A DNA stretch of 64,000 nucleotides, from NCBI GenBank assembly GCA_050084985.1, contig JBITNC010000002.1:37510001-37574000 (forward strand), given 5' to 3'. A program made the translations under genes and the position numbers. This DNA is from Nageia nagi. Its lineage: Eukaryota; Pinophyta. Of the stretch, positions 56,181 to 64,000 are shown one piece after another (the stretch's first letter is position 1; every line of letters starts with the position of its first letter). The notes beneath the pieces were generated by a model that made no database searches, was not told where the DNA came from, and saw only the letters and a list, made by a program, of their open reading frames with translations.

Positions 56181-56359
56181 TTCCACAGGAGGAGATTCCT
56201 TGTTTCTCTCATTGGCCCACAATTCTCCAAAGGTGGACACTGGTGCACCCCAAGCCAGTAACAGAACATGCTCCCACCTCTTCATACCAGGCCGTCAGTT
56301 CTGTTTTACTGTCACAACAACATCAACTCTTGGCTCCACAGCAACTTCCAAAAAAGAGA

Positions 56360-56660
56360 CAGCGTCTAGCACCAAAAAGTGTCTAGCTCCAGAAAGCGTC
56401 TAGCAACAGAAAGTCTAGCACCAGAAAGCGTCTAGCTCCAGAAAGCGTCTAGCTCCAGAAAGCGTCTAGCTCCAGAAAGTCTAGCACCAGATAGCGTCTA
56501 GCTCCAGAAAGCGTCTAGCACCAGAAAGTCTAGCACCAGGAAGTCTAGCACCAGAAACGAGCTCCAGAAGTAAGCTCCAGAAACAAACTCCAGAAATAAG
56601 TATCAGAAATGAGATCCACAGACGAGCCCCAGAAACAAGCTCCCAAGACGAGTTCAAGAG
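56360..56660 (+). repeat. Minisatellite in the LINE 3' region
   Basis: About a dozen units built on AGCGTCTAGCTCCAGAA (17-18 bp), with shorter AAGTCTAGCACCAG variants mixed in. It degrades to the right into CGAGCTCCAGAA-like words up to about 56660. It directly follows the ORF2 region and a Lys/Arg-rich open stretch. Confidence 0.9.
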
Positions 56661-56878
56661 ACGAGCTTACTGCATGTGCTCCAGGGGAGCCCTAGCAGTG
56701 ACCTTCGTATTCATACTGGTAGTCATAGTGAACTTAGAGGTTGGATTCAGTTTTCTGTACTGTGCACACTGTAGCTTCCATAAGCTTGACATATCTTACA
56801 GATTCCCTTCTTGAATTGGTAGTAATAGCCATGATGTAATTTTGTCGAACTAGTAAATCAATAGAATTTATTTACTTA

Positions 56879-56897
56879 CCAAAAAAAAAAAAAAAAA
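56879..56897 (+). other. LINE poly-A tail
   Basis: A run of 19 A after AATCAATAGAATTTATTTACTT and CC, marking the 3' end of the LINE. The right-hand repeat begins at the next base. Confidence 0.92.
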
Positions 56898-58285
56898 GAA
56901 CACCAAAGGCCAAAGAAAAATACAAGATAACTATAAAGAGCTCATTACAAAGATTTAGAATAATTCCTAGATAAAGAAAGAAGAATAGATCACCTCAATA
57001 ACTAGAGGTGGCGAGAGGGATTTCCATATTCTAAACTTGCCACCTTGCAATAGGAAAGGTGGGAGTTATTAAATAATACCAATTCTAGAAGGAGTTACAA
57101 ATTAGTGTAACTCCCCTTCTAGAATCATCTCAAATGAGGAATAAAAATATGAATTATTCTCATATATTTGTGAGAATAATCACAAGCCCATAAGAGAAAA
57201 AAAACAAAAAGGTGTAGGGATTCCTTTGGAATATTTCTTACACCAAAAAACAAAAAAAATGAGGACAAATAATTATCCTCTAACCTAAGGATATGGGAAT
57301 AATCTCACTAAATTAACTAAGTAAAGGTTACAAATTCTAACACTAATTTTACAATTATAATTTTAAAATATATTTTGAAATTATCATTTATGTGTAATTA
57401 TCATCATAAAATATTTTTTGAAATTATCATTCTAAAATATCTTCTAAAATTATTATTTCTCTAATTATCATTATCTTTTCTAATATATCATTTTTTGAAA
57501 TTATCATGATCTCTAAAATTATGATGCCTAATAATCACATTTGAATTATCATTTTTATATTAGCATTACATAATTATAAGTTCTATTTATATTTTATTTA
57601 TTATGTGTTTTATCACCACTAATAAAGGAGAGATGTTTGATCACTATTAAGAATTATCATGGCCCCCATGACTATCCATGATAGGCAACTAAGTTGCATC
57701 TATGAAAGGCATAAGGAATACTTTGCATGGAATGGGTCCAAGGTCTACCCAAGAGAAGATCATAAGAAAGTAATCATTTCATGATGTAACATGAGATGTT
57801 TAGGGTTTTGAGATCCAATATTGATAGGAAGGTAAATAAATCTCATGATTTATCTTTCATCATTATCAAAACCCTCTAATTTTCATGATTGACTATTCAA
57901 TACGAAGTAAAATAATTTCTCTAAAATGTTGAAGGAAAACAATGGAGCATATATTAAGATTTAATTCAATATGCACTTGTACATTATTACTTCTTTTTTC
58001 AAAATAACTTATTTGATGTACAAGGGAAAATTTTCATTAATGATGTCTTTGCTAGGTAATCCTTTCTTTGAAAGTTCAAAATTAGCTTCTCACACAAGAT
58101 TACAAGTCTCCAATATTTGAAATATTTAATGGATATGGAGATCTAACGCAATACTTATTGCTATTTTAGGAAGAATGAAGTGTGAAATTTAGCAATGATG
58201 TTACTTAGTAAAAATTCATTTCTAAGAGTTTAAAACATGAAGCATTTGATTGGTTAGATAAACTTACTATTAGATATCTTCACAG
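56898..58285 (+). repeat. LINE-flanking repeat, copy B (about 1.39 kb)
   Basis: Begins GAACACCAAAGGCCAAAG immediately after the poly-A and is colinear with copy A to GATATCTTCACAG at 58285. It then continues into gypsy-type gag without a break. The middle (57340-57600) is very AT-rich with many AAATTATCATT words. Confidence 0.75.
57665..57840. repeat. Left arm of a 1.8-kb-spaced inverted repeat
   Basis: Reverse-complement match to 59498-59680: GATAGGCAACTAAGTTGC, CATGGAATGGGTCCAAGGTC, TACCCAAGA, AAAGTAATCATTTC, GATCCAATATTG and AGGAAGGTAAATAAA, with about one difference per ten bases. Confidence 0.85.
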
Positions 58286-59490
58286 TTTTGAAGAAATAGT
58301 TGATTCATTAATCAACCAATACATATATAACATCAACAAATCAACTACATTATCATATCTCTATACATTCCAATAAGGACCAAATGAAAAACTTAAGAAA
58401 TACATTCTTAAGTGCAAGAACCTATAGCAAAGCATAGGTACTCCAATAGAAGAATCAAATGCAAATGAGATCCTTATCAATTCTCTAATCAAGATTATAA
58501 TGCCATATGTATGTGATAACATCTACCCTTCGAGAGTTCAACTAAAATAATGTTCGCAAATGAGAAATTCTTATTTGAAGCAACCATAGTGAAATATGAA
58601 AATGCTAGTGGAGGTTACAACAAAAAGTCTTATTCAACAAAAAATGAGAATAAGAAAATAATGAACATAACCAAAGGTGATAACCAATACAAGATCTCAA
58701 ACTCAAAAAGAATCAAGATTTACTTTTCTTGTTCCATCTCAGAATATTTAAATTGATATATTGTAAAAATAATCAATCATCTATTTCCAAAAAGAGCTCA
58801 AGATTATAGCAAAACCAATTTGGTACAAGGAATCATAATCTTGTTAGTGTCAACAAATTAAAGGCCATACGACCAACCAATGCAGAAAACTCATAAATAG
58901 GACTTCATAGTTGATAAATGGGGATGTTATGTTTATCATATAATAATTCTAACCAACAACCAAGTGCAAGATCAAAATAGAATTATTAACAATATTGAGA
59001 GATTTGAAGCATGGATTGGATAATCTTTATGGTGTGACTATTATAAATCATGATGGTTGTATTCATACACATAAAATTAGGCCAAGAGCTATCATAAATA
59101 TAGTTAGATAAGAAAAAGCGCAATTACTATCAAATCTCAAGCAATATAATATCATTGATTAGTGGACAAATACTCAAACAAACTTTTCACTCTTTGAACT
59201 CTTAGAAATTTCTTGATTGCATAGGGACGTATAAGTGAAGTGTTCAAGGAACAAATAGTGATTAACTTTTTCTATTATTGTAGACACTTGGAAACCATAA
59301 TATAAAGATATCACATTTGTACATCAAAGTATATGTTTTGGAAAAAGAAGTAGAAAATGTAATAGTGGATATTGAATTAGGTCTTAACATGAGCTCCATT
59401 ATTTCTCTTCCACGTTTTAGAGAAAAAAATATACCTTCTATTGAACAATCAATCATGAAAATTAGAAGCTTTTGACCATGATGAAAAACA
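58240..59490 (+). pseudogene. Degenerate Ty3/gypsy gag fragment
   Basis: In one frame 58241-58430 reads AFDWLDKLTIRYLHSFEEIV, DSLINQYIYNIN, then YLYTFQ, stop, GPNEKLKKYILKCKNL. This is the Retrotrans_gag pattern (A..W...L....I.SW..L...F...F, then Q.P.E.L..Y). Later parts (58550-59490) keep short open pieces without clear motifs. The fragment follows copy B directly, so copy B is likely the element's leader or LTR region. No RT or integrase detected. Confidence 0.55.
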
Positions 59491-59497
59491 AACTATG

Positions 59498-59680
59498 GTA
59501 TTTATTTACCTTCCTACCAAGATTGGATCCCAAAATATTAAACACCCCATGCTACATCACGAAATGATTACTTTATTACAATCTTATCTTGGGTAGACAT
59601 TGGACCCATTCCATGGAAGGTGCACCTTATGTTTTTCATAGATGCAACTTAGTTGCCTATTGTAGATGGTCATTGGGTAT
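59498..59680. repeat. Right arm of the inverted repeat
   Basis: TTTATTTACCTTCCTACCAA, GGATCC, GAAATGATTACTTTATTAC, TTGGACCCATTCCATGGAAG and GATGCAACTTAGTTGCCTAT are the reverse complement of 57665-57840. The arm ends the gypsy-like region. What follows to 60347 shows no gene. Confidence 0.85.
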
Positions 59681-60347
59681 TCTATTGCCAGCAGAACAGT
59701 TGTAAGTGATTCCTATATCACTGAAATTGATGCATGTCCCCTCTTAAGAATTACACAGTAACCAAGCTCTAACTCAAGGATCCTCATAAGCATGAGTTAG
59801 CATTTGATCCCTCGGCCTTGGTAATTTAGAACCAATTTTTCACAATTTGTTTTAATGTACAATCCAAACTAAATGAAACAACGGAAAGCCAAATCATTAA
59901 ATGTACACTTCATTGGAACATCTAGTGCCAAAACCATTTATTAGTTGAGAAAGTTATTCATTAGTACAGAAGGCCCGGATTTGAATGAAATCATGGCAAA
60001 CAGAAGTGGCAGAGGCAAAAATTTAACCCAGCCGTAGTTGATCTTGAAGATATTCTAAGAGCCAAAGATACATGTTAACAAAGTTATCCATAGTACATTC
60101 CCACCAATGGATAATGAATGGGTAATACATTAGCATATTATTCTAACCATGGAATACTCTTTGGAATGCTTAGATGCCGAGGGCAACATCAAGAATTTGG
60201 AGTTAAATTCTTGTATGAAAGGAACAACATTTCCTTCATTTAAATTCTTGAAGGAGAAAACGAATAAATGGAATAAAATTTAATCAAAATTGTTGCAGCG
60301 CAGAGCTGAGGGTTGCATTTGGATAAAGAAGAAACAAAACATCAAGT

Positions 60348-60581
60348 TCAAGAAAATGAATACTGGGTTGTTGTATCTCTGTGATGAACTAAGTCATTGA
60401 GATCATGAACAATCTTAAAAACTGCATCAGGTCTAGCCAGTTTTAATGCATTCTGAGACATCCTCTTGAGGTCATCAGCTTTTGGTCCAAACCATTCAGC
60501 AACAATTTTGGCGATTTCTTTCGGTGATTTGCTATACTTCCCAGCTCCATTATTGACAACGTAAGGCACATTCCCAGTTTC
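60348..60581 (-). CDS. MGD: MGDG synthase-like protein, C-terminal exon (partial gene)
   Basis: On the minus strand the exon starts at 60581 after the acceptor CAATTACAG and encodes 77 residues to [23 protein letters not shown], then [49 protein letters not shown] and a short tail. The order [37 protein letters not shown] is the C-terminus of plant monogalactosyldiacylglycerol synthase. This GT28-family plastid-envelope enzyme moves galactose from UDP-galactose to diacylglycerol. The preceding exon should end in a glycine-rich donor-binding region. It is not found in the remaining 3.4 kb, so either a long intron lies there or this is a stray fragment. The frame and acceptor are intact. Confidence 0.78.
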   Translation of the reverse strand, partial: ETGNVPYVVNNGAGKYSKSPKEIAKIVAEWFGPKADDLKRMSQNALKLARPDAVFKIVHDLNDLVHHRDTTTQYSFS

Positions 60582-62540
60582 CTGTAATTGAGTGCAAACA
60601 AATACAATACTCGCATCAGTAATTCTCATATTGGCATGATTATCTTCCAAGTTGGATTAATTTTTCCATATGTTTCAAAATGTTTAATCATAAGAAACAA
60701 AATTCTAGACAATCACTATTTTCAAAAGATCAATTCTCAAACTGCAATCTTTACTTTAAAGCATGAATATTAAATCCCTTAAGCTTGCAATGGACTTTCA
60801 GAACCCATTGTTGTTTGATTCTACATCAAAAAGGCATACGAAAAAAAATTGGGCTTAGTATAGTTATGCATTTGTATCACATATTTTTACATGGCACAAA
60901 AAATAAAGAAATTTTATCAACGTGCATGAATGACGTAAGTAGGTCAATGGGACCCTAAACATGGGATAGGTGCAAAATGTTTTTCAATCTTGGCTATTTC
61001 ATATTGTAACTAGTATGACCAAACACAAAATTGGCTAAGAAGGATGTTTAGCCTTAGGCCATAAGCTCAATATCCCTAACTGTAGTCAAGTCGAGTGATA
61101 ATGACATCCAAGATATTTAAGAAATGTTGGGCATAGAACATAAATTCAGAGTGGATAGGTTGGAACAGAGAAATCCAAGTGATCTACATGAATTGTTGAT
61201 AATCTCTTAATGGACTACTTTATTAATCTTCATGTGAGGTACAAGGCAAGCTGGTGAATTCATTGTGTAAATATAAAGGAGGGAGTCAATGTATAAACAT
61301 CCAAGGGGCAGAAGAAGACAATTAGCCTCTTAATACCAACCATGCTACTATTTGCCAAACTCCTAGAAGCAGTCCTTTTTGAAAAGGATACAGGCAAATA
61401 TGGTTATCCCACTTTGCCCAAGGAAAAATCTCCCGTGGATCTCAATCTGAAATAAAACTTCACCTTCAAGTGAAGATTTTGACATGAAAATTCAGCTTGA
61501 AGCACAATTGTGGACTAAGTTACTAGGTTCATGTTTAAGTTCGAGTTCAAAAAATTTGACATGAAATTCGATAAGGTCCAAAAATTCAGCATTAAATTCT
61601 TCTTTAAATTCGATATAGTAAAAACATACTAAAATATTGATATATACATGCTAAAAATTAAAATATTATACACCCATTTTAATTTTCAAATTAATAATTT
61701 GTTATTATAATTTTCAAAAGTATATTAATTAAAATTTATATTTTTTATTGTTTAAAAAAAACAATATATAAATTATATATTTAAATTCATTTATAAATAT
61801 TTAGTTAAAAAATTAAATTTATTTACGAATAATAATTAAAAAAATTAACAAATTTTAAATGAAACAAACAAATTTCAAAAAATTAAATAAACAATTTTTA
61901 AAATTAAATAAATGAATTCAAATAAAATTAAAAGCATTTAATAAATCTTTAAATTTAATAAAATAAATGAATTAAATAAAAACAAATGAAAATTTAAGAA
62001 AAAAAGTTAAAAAATTGACCGCTCACGACCAGGGTTGTGAAGGCCATGTCCACAGAGTCCAGGTCTGCACACGGCCGCACGAAACCCAGCACAGGTCGAG
62101 GCTTGTATAGTTAGGGTCACACGGCTCACATAAAAAAAATTAATTTTTTAAAACGAATAATGATTATATTCACCGCATATGATAGGTTGTAGAAATTCAC
62201 TGAATTTTGAATCTCATAGTTGAAATACGGCAAATTTCGTAACTTAGATTATGGATTATCCTTTTACATCAAAACACACACAAAAGAAGAAAAGTTTGAA
62301 CACCTTTGATGCATACCCAATCTATATGCCCCAAACTTAAACTCCACCTCCACAAAGTACAAGATAGCAGGTTTAATGATGTTGTCAAGAAGTTGTTGTG
62401 CCCGCACAACACACCTCAAAATGCAAGATTTTGGGAAACCTATTTTGGCGAAGGCAATGAAATATATTGCCTAGGAATGACTAGACTACGGCTAATATAA
62501 AGATTCAAAGAATACCTCCAGAGTTATTAAAACAGTTCAA
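60582..62540. other. Presumed intron or intergenic DNA
   Basis: No exon recognised on either strand. 61620-61990 is extremely AT-rich (AAATTAAAT and TTTAAATT words). A short GC-richer island at 62020-62120 with CACGGCCGCACG stands out but has no coding signal. Confidence 0.45.
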
Positions 62541-62549
62541 TGTATCCAG

Positions 62550-64000
62550 TTAACATTCCAGGGCTTGGATTTAAGCGACACCTCACAGGATGGAGTTTTG
62601 GGTCATGCCAATGATAGGAAAAGTGGAGTTTTTCGGGAGATAAGGACATGGGTATGGTAGAGAATACAAGATTGAGCAAGTTTGACCTCGAAAATGATGG
62701 ATTTGAACCAAGAATGCAAAATTTATGCCTAAGTGTACATTTGGAGGGTTTTGGTGATATCAAAGCCCAAGTTTTGGCACTTAGCTTTTAGGCATGACAA
62801 ATGGTGAAAATTTTGGAATGTCCAAATGAAATTTTGAATACATAGAAGCATGAACAAGGCGATTCTAAGACACTTGAGGTCTTGAAAATTTGCGTTTTGG
62901 TCAAGTTTGAGCACCCCTAGCCCTAGGCACATTTTTCCATGTTACTGAAGATCCAAAGGAGTGAAAAATGGCACCTACTTTCAAGAGATAAGTGCAAATT
63001 TTGTCGAAAATCAAGTTTAAGCACATCATTGGAGAGAAAAGGTGATTTCAAACACAATTAGGACTTAAAATTTTCGATTTTGTTCAAGTTTTCAGGCCCT
63101 AAAGCCTAGGCACACATTTCCAAGTCCATGGAAATCCAATTAGGTGTATTTTGGCGCCTAGCCACCAAGGAGGAAATAGGATTTGTCTCAAAACTCAAAG
63201 GTGATGATTTGTTTGCATTGAAAACCTCATTCTAAGGCACATTATGTCTACAAATTTTCGATTTTGAGCAATTCTAATGCCCCAAAACCCTAGGCACACT
63301 TTTCCAAGCCTATAGGAAATCCATTTAGATGAAAATGAGCACCCAACTCCAAGAGGGAAAATGGATTTTCACTAAAAGGCAAATCTAAGCTCATAAATGT
63401 ATGGAAATGGCTATTCTCAGGCATATTAGGTCTTCAAATTTTCAATTTTAAGCAAGTTTTGAGCCCCTACAAGCTAGGCGCATATTTCCAAGCCTATGGA
63501 AATCCAATGAGGTGATTTCTAGCGCCTAGCATGAGGAGAAAAAAATGTTTTTTTTGTCAAAAATCAACTTTGAGCTCATAAATTGAAGGAAAGGACCATT
63601 TTAAGCCACTTTAATATTCCAAATTTTCGATTTTGGTCAATTTTTCAACCCCTAATTCCTAGGCGCAGTTTTTTCAAGCCATTGAAAATCCTAACAAGTG
63701 ATTTTTGGCACCTAGATTGAAGAGAAAAAATGGTATGGGCTCAAAAATCGATTTTGAAGGCTTGGGAGCATGGAAAACCTCATTTTAGACACATTTAAAA
63801 CTCGATTTTTTGCATGTTGAGCAAGGAAAATGCTCCGGAAGGTTGGGCACACTTTTTCATGGCAATGGATGATCCATAAAGGTGTATTTTGGCGCCTAAG
63901 TCAAGAGGAGAATTGCAAATTTTCAAAAAAATAAGTTTCAAGTACACCAATGGAGGGAAAAGGGCATTTTAGGAAGGTTTAACACTTCAAATTTTCGCTT
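62550..64000. repeat. Tandem satellite, period about 184 bp, open at the window end
   Basis: A landmark (C/A)CTAGGC(A/G)CA recurs at about 62921, 63105, 63288, 63472 and 63658, with a variant (GGTTGGGCACAC) at 63842. The steps are 183-186 bp. Each unit also carries CAAATTTTCGATTTTG.TCAA, TTTCCAAG.C.ATGGAAATCC, TTTTGGCGCCTAG, CAAGAGGAAAA and TCAAAAATCAA.TTT. Weaker units extend left to about 62550 (GCCTAAGTGTACATTTGG at 62730). At least seven units are visible. Short open frames within it are incidental. Confidence 0.9.

Larger units (their letters stand above)
51977..56897 (+). mobile_element. L1-type non-LTR retrotransposon (LINE), 5'-truncated, with poly-A tail
   Basis: Plus strand. It starts inside ORF1 (open frame runs into the left flank without an ATG), so the 5' end is truncated, as usual for LINEs. 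Order: ORF1 remnant (to 52542), ORF2 endonuclease (52539-53426), RT (about 53750-54770), C-terminal zinc-containing region (to about 56180), a minisatellite (56360-56560), further 3' UTR and a 19-base A run (56879-56897). At least five frameshifts in ORF2. No short target duplication found. The flanks are instead two copies of a long repeat. Confidence 0.92.

Noticed and set aside
62306-62932. Short open frames on both strands near the satellite
   Set aside because: They lie in or beside the 184-bp tandem array and do not resemble MGDG synthase upstream exons.

Overview
The window reads as nuclear DNA of a seed plant. A conifer or other gymnosperm is most likely, judging from very low gene density, spliced genes with plant-type proteins, one intron of about 24.6 kb, and a mass of old, nested LTR retrotransposons. 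The species cannot be named from the sequence. There are no tRNA or rRNA genes, no CRISPR array and nothing prokaryotic.

Host genes. (1) Plus strand, 3068-28990: the C-terminal 239 codons of an EamA/SLC35F-type membrane transporter in six exons, with all splice phases consistent. Three exons lie at 3068-3858 and three at 28436-28990. Upstream exons are outside the window. (2) Minus strand, 60581-60348: an exon encoding the C-terminus of a monogalactosyldiacylglycerol (MGDG) synthase. Its upstream exons are not visible in the remaining 3.4 kb.

Transposons inside the transporter intron form a Russian doll. An old minus-strand Ty3/gypsy fragment (5110-5561) was hit by gypsy-1 (plus, 5567-25782, TSD TATCC), a gag-protease element with no visible RT or integrase. 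Gypsy-1 was hit by gypsy-2 (minus, 8141-22871), a full gag-pol chromovirus relic. Gypsy-2 was hit by copia-1 (plus, 10584-19461, TSD AAATA, 483-bp LTRs with 6 differences). The copia-1 leader carries a recognisable fragment of a host WD40-protein gene and a PPR-like stretch. Its 3' untranslated region has an array of five small hairpins between two polypurine tracts.

Downstream, a second nest is gypsy-3 (plus, 32312-46898; gag plus two protease copies, pol almost gone) interrupted by copia-2 (minus, 34134-42641, TSD TTTTG). Copia-2 is a more decayed relative of copia-1. One of its LTRs contains a perfect 101-bp-arm palindrome. Three diverged copies of an AT-rich dispersed repeat lie at 30.0-31.0, 47.2-49.1 and 49.5-50.3 kb.

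At 51977-56897 lies a 5'-truncated L1-type LINE (endonuclease, RT, C-terminal zinc region, 3' minisatellite, poly-A). It is bracketed by two diverged copies of the same 1.1-1.4 kb sequence. The right copy runs into a decayed gypsy gag, and part of it recurs in inverted orientation at 59.5 kb. The window ends in a tandem satellite with a period of about 184 bp (about 62550-64000, open at the window edge).

Only the two host genes are likely to be expressed as protein. Every transposon reading frame examined is broken.
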